A stretch of 45,128 nucleotides of DNA from Bacillota bacterium. Lineage in GTDB: Bacteria; Bacillota; Dethiobacteria; DTU022; UBA8154. This document shows, piece after piece, positions 36,202-43,641 of the stretch. The position numbers and the translations under genes were made by a program. Location: positions 1-45,128 of the forward strand of contig JAAYFF010000016.1 in NCBI GenBank assembly GCA_012728375.1, read 5' to 3'. The notes beneath the pieces were generated by a model that saw nothing but the letters and a program-made list of their open reading frames with translations, was not told the origin of the DNA and ran no database searches. Each line of letters opens with the position of its first letter. Within the stretch, counting starts at the first letter, position 1.

Positions 36202-36254
36202 TTGACATATATAGATTGTCGATATATAATGCATATATAGATAATCTATATATA
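36202..36254 (+). promoter_or_regulatory. Strong promoter with overlapping dyad operator for the PadR operon
   Basis: TTGACA (36202-36207), 17-bp spacer, TATAAT (36225-36230): a consensus promoter. TATATAGATT (36208-36217) and AATCTATATA (36243-36252) form a perfect 10-bp inverted repeat spanning the -10 and the start region, and a second AT-rich dyad lies between. The placement suggests autorepression by the PadR protein encoded next. The ribosome site AGGAGGG follows. Confidence 0.7.
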
Positions 36255-36266
36255 GGAGGGACAGAT

Positions 36267-36611
36267 TTGGCAATTGATAAAAGCCTTGTAACGGGAAGTA
36301 CAACCATGTTGATATTAAAGCTCCTTGAAGAAGCGGATATGTACGGCTATCAAATGATTGAGGAACTTAACAAAAAATCAAAAAATGTTTTTGAGTTAAA
36401 GGCGGGGACACTATATCCACTACTTCATACTTTAGAGCAAAAAGAACTGGTCACTTCCTATGAACAAACCGCAGATAATGCAAGGGTGCGGAAGTACTAC
36501 AGCATCACCAAAAAAGGTCACAAATATTTATGTGATAAAAAAGAGGAATGGAAAACATTTATTTCTGCAGTAAATGATGTTTTAGGAGCTGCAAATTATG
36601 CAACAGCCTAA
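36267..36611 (+). CDS. PadR-family transcriptional regulator
   Basis: A 114-residue winged-helix regulator: ILKLLEEADMYGYQMIEELN, ELKAGTLYPLLHTLEQKELV, RKYYSITKKGHKYL. TTG at 36267 follows AGGAGGG; further upstream codons in frame lie inside the operator. It overlaps the next gene by 14 bp. PadR proteins of this short type usually repress their own operon and respond to a membrane or small-molecule signal. Confidence 0.9.
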   Translation: MAIDKSLVTGSTTMLILKLLEEADMYGYQMIEELNKKSKNVFELKAGTLYPLLHTLEQKELVTSYEQTADNARVRKYYSITKKGHKYLCDKKEEWKTFISAVNDVLGAANYATA

Positions 36612-37986
36612 TAACGTAATTGAATATTTAGAAACCGTGCGTCAACAAATTCGGTGGAAAAAGGCACAACCGGTTATTTTAGAGGAAATCGAGAATCACT
36701 TAATTGACCAAAGGAATGCTTTCTTAAAGGAGGGTTTTGATGAGACAACGGCAACTGATAAGGCAATTGCCGAGATGGGAGACCCTGTTGTTGTGGGTGA
36801 GCAACTTGATAGAACACACAGACCAAGGCCAGATTGGACTTTGCTTACACTAACGGGCATGATGCTTCTTTTAGGGCTTGTAATTCAATTTTTTATTAGT
36901 TCTACCATTGATGGTGTAGGTCCCTTTGGAAAACAAGTTTTATGGGCAGGTATTGCATTTATAGCTATGTCAGCTACATATTTCGTTGATTTCACAGTCA
37001 TTGGGAAATACCCTAAGATCATATTCTTTGCACTCTGTGTAGTAACAATAGCTTTTTATTTCTCTGCAGAAACAATTAATGGCAGAGCAACAAATACTAT
37101 TTATCCACTGCTGCTGTTTCCAACAGCCTTTGCCGGGTTTATATACAGTATGAGAAATAAAGGCTATACCGGGCTTGTTCTTTGCGGGGCAGCTTTTGTT
37201 ATACCAGCCTTTCTGTCCGTAATTGTGCCCAGTTTAACAGTCCTTTTTTTGCTGAGTGTTTCATGTCTTATAATTTTGACAGCTGCTGTTTTGAAAGGCT
37301 GGTTTAGCGTAAGAAAACTACCGGCTATGCTAATTCTGTATATCCCAACTGCTGTCGTTTTATCGATGCCTTTTTTCATGAGTATGGGTGATGGATATAG
37401 AGCAAAGAGATTGCAAGTCGTATTTAATCCTTCCCTTGACCCTATGGGAGCGGGATATATAGGAACTCTTATCCAACGAGTTCTGTCACATTCACAGTAT
37501 ATCGGCGGGGGCTCACCTATAGATTGCTATGGAGCTTCTAACGTATCGCAGATTTTACCTGGAATTAATACCGATTTTTTGTTAACCTATTTGATCTACA
37601 GATTTGGGTGGATTGTACTTTTAGGTATTATTGCATTATTTGCTGCTTTTATTATTAGAGCGGTTATTCTATGTAAGAAGCAGAAAAGCGTACTCGGCTT
37701 TCTAACTTCTACTGCAATTGTTTCAACGTTCGCAGTACAATGCACCGTATATATAGCTTCAAATTTAGGGTTTTTGCTTTTTTCTCCGCTGTCATTGCCA
37801 CTCATCTCTTATGGAGGGAAATTCCTCATTACAAATATGCTCCTAATCGGACTATTGTTTTCAGTATTTCGCACAGGTACATTGGTAAGGGATAAAGCTG
37901 GTTCTGCATCGACGTATCTTAACCATTTTATTGAATATAATAATGGGCAAATTATTATTAATCTAAAGACCTGGCTTATCAAATGA
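36598..37986 (+). CDS. FtsW/RodA/SpoVE-family membrane protein with N-terminal HAAS-like domain
   Basis: A 462-residue protein. The first 75 residues are a soluble helical domain (VRQQIRWKKAQPVILEEIENHL, then EGFDETTATDKAIAEMGDP) like the HAAS domain that pairs with PadR regulators. About ten membrane segments of the SEDS fold follow: GINTDFLLTYLIYRFGW and PLISYGGKFLITNMLLIGLLFSVFR match FtsW/RodA signatures, though the usual GGSS reads GGKF. SEDS proteins polymerise peptidoglycan glycan strands or act as partners in this. A PadR-controlled SEDS paralogue may respond to cell-wall stress. The C-terminal tail after the last helix looks unusual and might be changed by the insertion. Confidence 0.8.
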   Translation: MQQPNNVIEYLETVRQQIRWKKAQPVILEEIENHLIDQRNAFLKEGFDETTATDKAIAEMGDPVVVGEQLDRTHRPRPDWTLLTLTGMMLLLGLVIQFFISSTIDGVGPFGKQVLWAGIAFIAMSATYFVDFTVIGKYPKIIFFALCVVTIAFYFSAETINGRATNTIYPLLLFPTAFAGFIYSMRNKGYTGLVLCGAAFVIPAFLSVIVPSLTVLFLLSVSCLIILTAAVLKGWFSVRKLPAMLILYIPTAVVLSMPFFMSMGDGYRAKRLQVVFNPSLDPMGAGYIGTLIQRVLSHSQYIGGGSPIDCYGASNVSQILPGINTDFLLTYLIYRFGWIVLLGIIALFAAFIIRAVILCKKQKSVLGFLTSTAIVSTFAVQCTVYIASNLGFLLFSPLSLPLISYGGKFLITNMLLIGLLFSVFRTGTLVRDKAGSASTYLNHFIEYNNGQIIINLKTWLIK

Positions 37987-38031
37987 ATAAAAATTATGAA
38001 GGTTGCTGACCCATGAAAACTATATATTATA

Positions 38032-38072
38032 AAAAGACGGAAACCTCAAATTTATATGGTTTCCGTCTTTTC
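38032..38072 (+). terminator. Terminator after the PadR/FtsW operon
   Basis: AAAAGACGGAAACC (38032-38045) and GGTTTCCGTCTTTT (38058-38071) form a perfect 14-bp stem ending in T-rich sequence. Confidence 0.85.
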
Positions 38073-38129
38073 GTATGGTTTTGTGGCATGGTTCAGTAAT
38101 TTGCCCTATGAACCGTGCCTAAAGTCGGT

Positions 38130-38249
38130 GCTTTTTCTTTTCTCCCCAGTTGTGTATACTAAAAAGAAATAATGACATAAGAGGGTAGCTGTGGGTAAAA
38201 AGGAAAAACCGCCTGTTACAACAGGTGAAATCATTCAACTGCGGATCGA
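38130..38249 (+). repeat. Duplicate of the rlmD promoter and 5' end (copy 1)
   Basis: About 120 bp, roughly 95 percent identical by eye (five differences) to 43522-43641. It contains the shared upstream region with TATACT, the GAGGGTA ribosome site and the first 20 codons of the methyltransferase gene. Confidence 0.9.
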
Positions 38250-38262
38250 GAATAATGGATAA
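38191..38262 (+). pseudogene. rlmD: 5' fragment of rlmD-like gene
   Basis: GTG start followed by GKKEKPPVTTGEIIQLRIE, the same as the intact gene start at 43583, then NNG and a stop. The homology breaks at 38249, and unrelated sequence leads into the histidine kinase. It is a duplication scar and could at most make a 23-residue peptide. Confidence 0.85.
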
Positions 38263-38369
38263 CGCGTATCAATGGGGGCCATTTTACGAGGCACTCGACG
38301 ACAAATTGCTTGTATACAGTGATAAGCGGGATGGAACATTGTAGTGGATTGGGAAGGCGAGGCAGGGAT

Positions 38370-39758
38370 ATGCAAATTAAAGAGATTTGGCCGTTTTTGC
38401 TTCCGGGGGTGTTGCTTCAGGTTTTGATGCAGATCCTCTACATTGTGGAGAGCGTGAGAGAAGATAACCGAAAGCCGTTGCATCGCACCCTATATATCTT
38501 ATCTATTGCTGTTTTCGGCTTAGCCGCCATTGCCTTTCATCTATTCCGTGCCGAAAAAATGCCGCCCAAGGATACCTCTACTGCCGAAGTGGAAAGGGCT
38601 AACCACCTCACAAACAAGGGTATTTTTTTTCTTCTTCTGATTTCTTTTCAAGTGATGGGACTGCATATGCTGGCGGAGAATGCTGGAACTGCAGCGTATA
38701 TGCCCTTGCTTTGGTTGCTGACAATCTCTTTTCTCATTATGCTCCTGTACAATCTGCTTCCCGAAAAAAAGAGACTTATAACCGAACCCCTTTTACCGAT
38801 GCTGCAACTTATCTTATGCATTCCAATTCAATACCTGGATGTTTCGGGGGACAATTTATTTCTTTCCATCATTGCGGGCTTCAGCGCAATTAATCGCGCA
38901 CCGCTGCTCCGAGCGAAGGTGTATGGGATCGGTGCCCTGGGTGCTTATCTTTTGGGCAGCACGACAAGAACAATATTTTTATCCCAAAGCACCGAAATGA
39001 GTGACCTTGTGCGGTATTTTTTCGTCAACACGATTGTGGTTCTTCTTGCGCTGCTCGCGTTTTACACATTAAAAAAACAGATGATTACAAGCGTTAGGTT
39101 GGAGTCCGCCCTCCGCACGGTCAATGAACAATCCGAAAAACTGAAAGGTTTAGCCGTAATCGAAGAACGAAACCGCATCGCTGCCGAAATGCACGATACG
39201 GTCGGCCATACTCTGACCGCAGCTGTACTGGCATTGGAAGCGGCGGAGGGACTCGTATCGGAGCCACAGGCGGCGCAAAAACTGCGTCAAGGAAAAGAAC
39301 AGGTACGGCGCGGGCTTTCGGAGCTTCGTGCTTCCGTCAAAGTGGTTCGGGCGGGAAACGAAACAGATTTCGCAGCCGCCCTCAGTCGGCTTTTGCAGGA
39401 AATCCGGTCTGATACCGGACTTGATATTCATATCGTTATGGAATCAGAGATCGCCTTACCCCCGCTTAAAGCGGGCATTCTGCTCTCAGTGGTCAAGGAG
39501 TGCGCAACCAATGCGATCAAGCATGGGCACGCAACTGAGGCGGACATCCTGATTGGCCAGCATAATGGACAGTTGCGGTTTGCCTTTACCGATAATGGCT
39601 TTGGAACCGGTACGATAAAATCCGGCTCCGGGCTGTCCATCATGCGGGAGCGCGTACAAAGCGTGGGCGGGACGCTGGAAATAGAAAGTGCGCCGGGAGA
39701 AGGATTCACCATCAGCCTTATTATCCCCGCTGCACAGAGAAAGGAGGATGCAGAGTGA
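38370..39758 (+). CDS. Sensor histidine kinase (HisKA_3, NarL-type partner)
   Basis: A 462-residue kinase: about six to eight hydrophobic segments in residues 1-235, then the dimerisation/phosphoacceptor helix EERNRIAAEMHDTVGHTLTA with the conserved His, and a C-terminal HATPase with VVKECATNAIKHGHA (N box), FTDNGFG (G1) and GSGLSIMRERVQSVGG (G2). The architecture is like DesK/LiaS-type membrane-sensing kinases. ATG at 38370 is chosen because it starts the first membrane segment properly; GTG codons further upstream are in frame. The stop overlaps the response regulator start. Confidence 0.9.
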   Translation: MQIKEIWPFLLPGVLLQVLMQILYIVESVREDNRKPLHRTLYILSIAVFGLAAIAFHLFRAEKMPPKDTSTAEVERANHLTNKGIFFLLLISFQVMGLHMLAENAGTAAYMPLLWLLTISFLIMLLYNLLPEKKRLITEPLLPMLQLILCIPIQYLDVSGDNLFLSIIAGFSAINRAPLLRAKVYGIGALGAYLLGSTTRTIFLSQSTEMSDLVRYFFVNTIVVLLALLAFYTLKKQMITSVRLESALRTVNEQSEKLKGLAVIEERNRIAAEMHDTVGHTLTAAVLALEAAEGLVSEPQAAQKLRQGKEQVRRGLSELRASVKVVRAGNETDFAAALSRLLQEIRSDTGLDIHIVMESEIALPPLKAGILLSVVKECATNAIKHGHATEADILIGQHNGQLRFAFTDNGFGTGTIKSGSGLSIMRERVQSVGGTLEIESAPGEGFTISLIIPAAQRKEDAE

Positions 39759-40396
39759 ACCGGATCAAGGTGCTGCTGGCGGATGACCAAACCATCATCC
39801 GGGACGGGCTGCGCGCGCTGCTGGAAACAAATCCTGATATTGAAGTGGTTGCTGAAGCAAAAAACGGTATGGAGGCTTATGAACAAACGAGCATCCATCA
39901 CCCGCAGGTCGTTCTTATGGATATTCGAATGCCACAAATGGGAGGCGTGGAGGCCACGCGCCTGATCAAGCAAGATTTCCCCGAGACGGCGGTTTTGGTA
40001 TTAACGACCTTTGATGACGATGAATCCATCCTCGGCGCCATTACCCATGGCGCTTCGGGGTACCTGCTCAAGGACATCAGCGGTGCGAAATTGTCCGAAG
40101 CCGTTCGTGACGCCGTGCGGGGCAGCGTCATTTTACCGGGGAACATCGCCGCAAAGATCACAAAACATATTGGCAAGCAAAGACGGGCTGAAACATCGCT
40201 TTCGGACTTTACCCAACGTGAGCAGGATATCATTCGTCTGCTGATGCAGGGGAAAAGCAATCAGGAAATCGCGCAGACACTTTTTCTAACTATCGGCACA
40301 GTCAAGAATTATATCAGCCAAATCTACCGCAAGGCAGGAATCACCGACCGGGCTAATGCCATATTGCACTTTAAGGAATTAGGATTTAAGGTATAG
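39755..40396 (+). CDS. NarL/LuxR-type response regulator
   Basis: A 213-residue partner of the kinase, with start GTG overlapping its stop (GTGA). Receiver domain: VLLADDQTIIRDGLRALLE, phospho-acceptor Asp in VVLMDIRMPQMGG, switch region LVLTTFDDDESI, Lys in LLKDIS. The C-terminal LuxR helix-turn-helix is LTQREQDI-like (FTQREQDIIRLLMQGKSNQEIAQTLFL, then GTVKNYISQIYRKAGI). Likely targets are the membrane-protein and transporter genes just downstream. Confidence 0.93.
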   Translation: MNRIKVLLADDQTIIRDGLRALLETNPDIEVVAEAKNGMEAYEQTSIHHPQVVLMDIRMPQMGGVEATRLIKQDFPETAVLVLTTFDDDESILGAITHGASGYLLKDISGAKLSEAVRDAVRGSVILPGNIAAKITKHIGKQRRAETSLSDFTQREQDIIRLLMQGKSNQEIAQTLFLTIGTVKNYISQIYRKAGITDRANAILHFKELGFKV

Positions 40397-40407
40397 GTTT
40401 TTTAGCG

Positions 40408-40432
40408 ACGGGAGCTACGGCTCTCGTTTTTT
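40408..40432 (+). terminator. Terminator after the two-component operon
   Basis: ACGGGAGC-tacg-GCTCTCGT (one G-T pair) followed by TTTTTTA. Confidence 0.7.
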
Positions 40433-40458
40433 ATTACCTCATATATGACTCCGGTAAC

Positions 40459-40488
40459 TTATCATATGACCACTCATTCCTCTATACT
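40459..40488 (+). promoter_or_regulatory. Possible promoter of the small membrane protein genes
   Basis: TTATCA (40459-40464) and TATACT (40483-40488), spacer 18. The imperfect -35 would fit activation by the response regulator encoded just upstream; this is inference. Confidence 0.35.
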
Positions 40489-40565
40489 GAACATGGAAAA
40501 ACCGGGAATAGTGTTCAAAGGCATCAATTGTTTTACCACAAATCAATTAAGGGAGGTCGAATCGC

Positions 40566-40745
40566 ATGAAAAAGCAAAAGGTGTCAAAATTTTGGAATAT
40601 GGGTACAGCCATCGGGTTGTGCACCGCCGTCAGTATTGTACTGGGGGCATTGCTACAAAATGTGGTGATGTGGCTGTGCATAGGTGCCGGCATAGGCGTG
40701 GTGCTCGGAGCGATTTCCGTAAATAAAAAATTGCAAGACAAATAA
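40566..40745 (+). CDS. Small two-helix membrane protein
   Basis: A 59-residue ORF starting at ATG after GGGAGGTCG: KKQKVSKFWNMG, then GTAIGLCTAVSIVLGALL and WLCIGAGIGVVLGAISV hydrophobic helices, and a KKLQDK tail. A longer overlapping frame (40445-40726) lacks these features and looks like a shadow. Small proteins of this type often precede ABC exporters in bacitracin/lantibiotic-responsive loci. Not assigned to a named family. Confidence 0.65.
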   Translation: MKKQKVSKFWNMGTAIGLCTAVSIVLGALLQNVVMWLCIGAGIGVVLGAISVNKKLQDK

Positions 40746-40773
40746 CCCATTAAAATAAGGAGGTTTTTACATT

Positions 40774-40986
40774 ATGAACGAGTTTGTAATTACAAAGGAT
40801 ATGCTCCTGATTCTCTCTCCGCTTATTCTGCTTCAGCTTGGTCTGGCGGTGTACTGCGGTGTTAAAATCTTCAGGGAAGGTGTTCAAAACCTGAACAGGT
40901 GGGCATGGCTTTTCATCTGCCTGCTTGTCGATGTAATCGGCCCGGTTTTATTCCTTCTTGTGGGAAGGAGGAAGGAATGCAAATGA
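40774..40986 (+). CDS. PLDc_N-domain small membrane protein
   Basis: A 70-residue product after AAGGAGG: a hydrophobic helix (MLLILSPLILLQLGLAVYCG), VKIFREGVQNLNRWAWLF, and a second helix VDVIGPVLFLLVGR. This is the phospholipase D N-terminal (PLDc_N) type of small protein. Such genes commonly sit directly before an ABC-transporter ATPase gene, and here the stop overlaps (ATGA) the start of an ATPase fragment. Confidence 0.8.
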   Translation: MNEFVITKDMLLILSPLILLQLGLAVYCGVKIFREGVQNLNRWAWLFICLLVDVIGPVLFLLVGRRKECK

Positions 40987-41235
40987 TTACGGTAAAGGGG
41001 CTTGTAAAAGATTTTGGCAGCTTCCAAGCATTAAAGGGGCTAGATATCTTCCTTACTAAATGTACAGAGCTGGACGCCCTCCGGCTTGTTGGTGGAAGCG
41101 CAAAAGCTCATGCCGTCGGTTGCTCCATCTTTATTTCTTCCCCTGATCGTGACAATTATGTTCATGATATTCATGATGGCGTTGGCTTTGCCAGGGCTCA
41201 GGCGTATGGAGTGGAATGTCCGTGTTGCACATTGA
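40983..41235 (+). pseudogene. Collapsed ABC transporter: ATPase start joined to permease end
   Basis: From ATG 40983 the frame encodes MITVKGLVKDFGSFQALKGL, the standard first strand of an ABC ATPase, and then loses all homology at about 41048; Walker A, signature and Walker B are absent. From 41044 a different frame encodes a permease-like tail: SGLLVEAQKLMPSVAP, then a hydrophobic FLPLIVTIMFMIFMMALALP helix, ending at TGA 41233. One internal deletion of probably more than 1.5 kb would explain both. The transporter is therefore dead, while its two-component system and accessory genes survive. Confidence 0.75.
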
Positions 41236-41256
41236 AAGATAGAAGGAGATGCGGAT

Positions 41257-42741
41257 ATGCAAAATACAGTATTATTCAAGGGTCACAAAATATGGGCCTG
41301 GTTTATCCTTTTATCCATCTTAATCAGTTTACTTCTTGCCTTGTTCTCCGGCAGTCTGCAAATCAAGCGGGCTATGCGTGCCGACGTGCCGCTTAACGAA
41401 TTTAAGGCGCATATGGATGAGCGTATTCCCGCCCTAATGAAGCTGTATGAGATACCGGGTTGCAGCATCGCGCTTGTGAAGGACGGCGAAATCGTATGGA
41501 CTGAGGCGTTTGGTTATGCGGATGTGGAAAGCGGCAGGAAGTTGACAGTCGATACGCCTATGAGCGTGCAGTCTATTACAAAATCCGTTACAGCCTGGGG
41601 GATAATGCGGCTTGCGGAAAAGGGTTTAATTGACTTGGATGCTCCGGTATCGCAGTATTTAAAAAGCTGGCAATTTCCGCATTCGGGCTATCCGACAGAA
41701 AAGATTACGACACGCCAGCTTTTAAGTCACACTGCGGGGATGCCACTGGGCGATTTCAACCATATCTACGCCCCTGGCGAGGCAATGCCCTCTAACTGGG
41801 ATGTGACGACCAAGGAGGCGGTGCCCACGCGCGAGGCAGGGGCGGGATTTGCCTACTCCAATGTGGGTTACAATCTTCTGGAAATTCTAATAGAGAATGT
41901 CACAGGGCAAAGCTTTTCAGAGTATTTGCGCTCGGAGGTATTTCTACCGCTGGGCATGGAAAGCGCCACCTTTGAGATAGACTCAGCGGCTACGCCTTAC
42001 CCGCCTACGGGATATAACCTTAGCGGAAAGTCGGTACCGGTCTATCTCTATCCCTCAAAGGCTTCCGGCGGCCTGTTTGCTACAGCACATGATATTGCGC
42101 GCTTTGCGGCAGCGGGCTTGAAAGAAAACCCTGTTCTAAATACCAAAAGTGTTGAGCAGATGTATCAGCCCGAAAGTTATAAAATCGGAATTTACGGTTT
42201 AGTATTTGAGGCATATGGATTGGGTCATTATATTGAAAAGCTGCAGAACGGTTTGAGCAGCGTTTCCCACGGCGGTCAGGGCAACGGCATCATGACGCAT
42301 TATCAATCTGTGCCGGAAACAGGCGATTCTATCGTGATTCTCACAAACAGCCAAAGGAGCTGGCCGCTTATCGCCTATGTGCTCAGCGATTGGGCGCAGT
42401 GGCGAGGCTTCTCGTTTGTTGGTATGGGAAAGATTATCTGGGGGCATTACGGGCTTTGTGCGGTCATCGGTATACTGATCTCTGCAAGTTTGCTCATGAT
42501 ATTGAGGCTGATTGTTGACTCCTATTGGCAAAGGCGGACCGGATTCAGAGTGCTTCGAGCTGGGACGGCAGTTATTCTGCTCGGAGTTCTAATCCGGTGC
42601 TTTTTTCAAGAGTATTTGTTTGTTACTTCGGTTTTTCCGGTTTTGTCTGTGTGGCTTGGGGGCTCGGTGTTTGGGTTCTCCATCGTGCTGCTGTTGTCTG
42701 CGTTGTTACCCGCATGCTCAAGAAAGCAGGATAAACTCTAA
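41257..42741 (+). CDS. Membrane serine hydrolase (beta-lactamase / penicillin-binding protein-like, PF00144)
   Basis: A 494-residue protein with an N-terminal membrane anchor (about residues 8-28), then a class C beta-lactamase/PBPX-type domain. The nucleophile is in SVQSITKSV (SxxK), the Tyr-Asn motif in AYSNVGYN, and HGG in SHGGQGNG. The C-terminal 110 residues hold three or four hydrophobic helices. Such proteins act outside the cell as D-aminopeptidases, esterases or resistance factors; true beta-lactamase activity is not implied. The ATG follows AGAAGGAG. It lies in the remains of an ABC transporter locus and probably shares its regulation. Confidence 0.85.
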   Translation: MQNTVLFKGHKIWAWFILLSILISLLLALFSGSLQIKRAMRADVPLNEFKAHMDERIPALMKLYEIPGCSIALVKDGEIVWTEAFGYADVESGRKLTVDTPMSVQSITKSVTAWGIMRLAEKGLIDLDAPVSQYLKSWQFPHSGYPTEKITTRQLLSHTAGMPLGDFNHIYAPGEAMPSNWDVTTKEAVPTREAGAGFAYSNVGYNLLEILIENVTGQSFSEYLRSEVFLPLGMESATFEIDSAATPYPPTGYNLSGKSVPVYLYPSKASGGLFATAHDIARFAAAGLKENPVLNTKSVEQMYQPESYKIGIYGLVFEAYGLGHYIEKLQNGLSSVSHGGQGNGIMTHYQSVPETGDSIVILTNSQRSWPLIAYVLSDWAQWRGFSFVGMGKIIWGHYGLCAVIGILISASLLMILRLIVDSYWQRRTGFRVLRAGTAVILLGVLIRCFFQEYLFVTSVFPVLSVWLGGSVFGFSIVLLLSALLPACSRKQDKL

Positions 42742-42805
42742 TGTTAGATTCAATTTCAGGGGTGCAGCTTCGTGGAAAAAGGAACTGCCCCAAGGAGGAT
42801 TGACC

Positions 42806-43168
42806 ATGAAAAGTGCGATAAATCGATATCCAATCATCCCATTTATACTGCGGTATATTGCCCTGCATACACTGACCTATCTGTCTTTCGGAATTTTTTT
42901 TATGTTAATCAGCCAATACGCTCGATTGAGGGCTTTCTGTATACTCGGTTTTCTTTCAACCCGCTCATCGGATATCCTGAAATCGCCCTGCAAATGCTTG
43001 CGTTTTCTTGGCTATTCTGCCACTGGCAGGGAAAAACGCAACACAAGGATACTGGAAGAAAAAGTATCCCGGCATCTGACGGATGTTTACCTGGTTAATA
43101 CGGGTTGGAGCGCTGCAGTCAAGCGCGGAGCTGCGGGACTTGTTAGGTTCCTCCCGTCCTCCCGTTAA
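42806..43168 (+). pseudogene. Chimeric pseudogene: frameshifted membrane protein fused to pckA fragment
   Basis: ATG at 42806 follows AAGGAGG. The first 45 codons give a membrane-type start (PFILRYIALHTLTYLSFGIF), but the sensible continuation (RFSFNPLIGYPEIALQML, AFSWLFCHWQGK) is in another frame, so there is a frameshift near 42905-42920. From 43052 the frame runs into an internally deleted copy of the pckA 3' end (LEEKVSRH, DVYLVNTGWS). The gene therefore lost its own end when the duplication junction formed. Confidence 0.7.
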
Positions 43169-43247
43169 AATTATAATAAATTTGCTATTTCTTCCGCTGC
43201 TGTTTCCATGAGGGCTTGGGTGTCATGGAAGAGCCTCGGAACAATTT
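43052..43247 (+). repeat. pckA 3' end and flank (copy 2), with internal deletion
   Basis: 43052-43112 matches 35739-35799 with one visible difference, and 43119-43247 matches 36054-36184. The 254 bp between these blocks in the intact gene are missing here and replaced by CTGCAG. Confidence 0.9.
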
Positions 43248-43500
43248 TCCCGGGTAAGACAACCGCACCTTTTGCTGCGGCAGTACTGCTCATCAACTTG
43301 ATGGCCTGTTTGCCGTATTTTAACAATAATACAACCGGAGCAAAGAATCAAGGAAATTTCCAGTCAACTCTGTGTCCAAGCAATTTATAAGCCTGCTTAT
43401 AGGCATTGCCGATGTTTTTTATAATAATTTTTTCAAATGCTGCGGTAACCACCGGCATTGGTGCTTCCGTATCGTCCGTCGCGGATATAACCTTGGAAAA
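43171..43500 (-). pseudogene. Remnant of an unidentified gene convergent with pckA (copy 2)
   Basis: On the minus strand one frame reads ATDDTEAPMPVVTAAFEK, then NAYKQAYKLLGHRVDWKFP, an in-frame TGA at about 43348, and on with APVVLLLKYGKQAIKLM, KGAVVLPGKIVPRLF and QALMETAAEEIANLL to a stop at 43171. The tail is shared with 36102-36184. It looks like the C-terminal third of a cytosolic protein of about 200-300 residues; I do not recognise the family. The N-terminal part is missing, having run into the rlmD promoter region. Confidence 0.5.
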
Positions 43501-43521
43501 ATGAAACAGGGAAAAGCCTGC

Positions 43522-43641
43522 GCTTTTTCTTTTCTCCCTAGTTGTGTATACTAAAAAGAAATAATGACATAAGAGGGTAACTGTGGGTAAAAAAGAAAAA
43601 CCGCCTGTTGCAACAGGTGAAATCATTCAACTGCAGATCGA
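43522..43641 (+). repeat. rlmD promoter and 5' end (copy 2, intact gene)
   Basis: Matches 38130-38249. It includes a TATACT (-10-like, 43547-43552), GAGGGTA and the start of the intact methyltransferase gene. Confidence 0.9.

Noticed and set aside
40445-40726. 93-codon plus-strand frame before the PLDc_N gene
   Set aside because: A 59-codon frame overlapping it (40566-40745) has a proper ribosome site and two clean membrane helices; the longer frame is Arg/His-rich and without features.
40983-41396. Reading the whole frame from the ATPase start as a 138-codon gene
   Set aside because: After residue 22 it has no ABC features, runs through the permease remnant in the wrong frame and into the serine hydrolase gene.
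41257-42741. Calling the serine hydrolase a beta-lactamase resistance gene
   Set aside because: SxxK, YxN and HxG motifs are shared with PBPX-type peptidases and esterases; the extra membrane helices argue against a classic beta-lactamase.
43348-43350. In-frame TGA in the minus-strand remnant, considered as selenocysteine
   Set aside because: The gene lacks its N-terminus, no SECIS-like hairpin stands out and the surrounding DNA is full of deletions, so ordinary decay is more likely.
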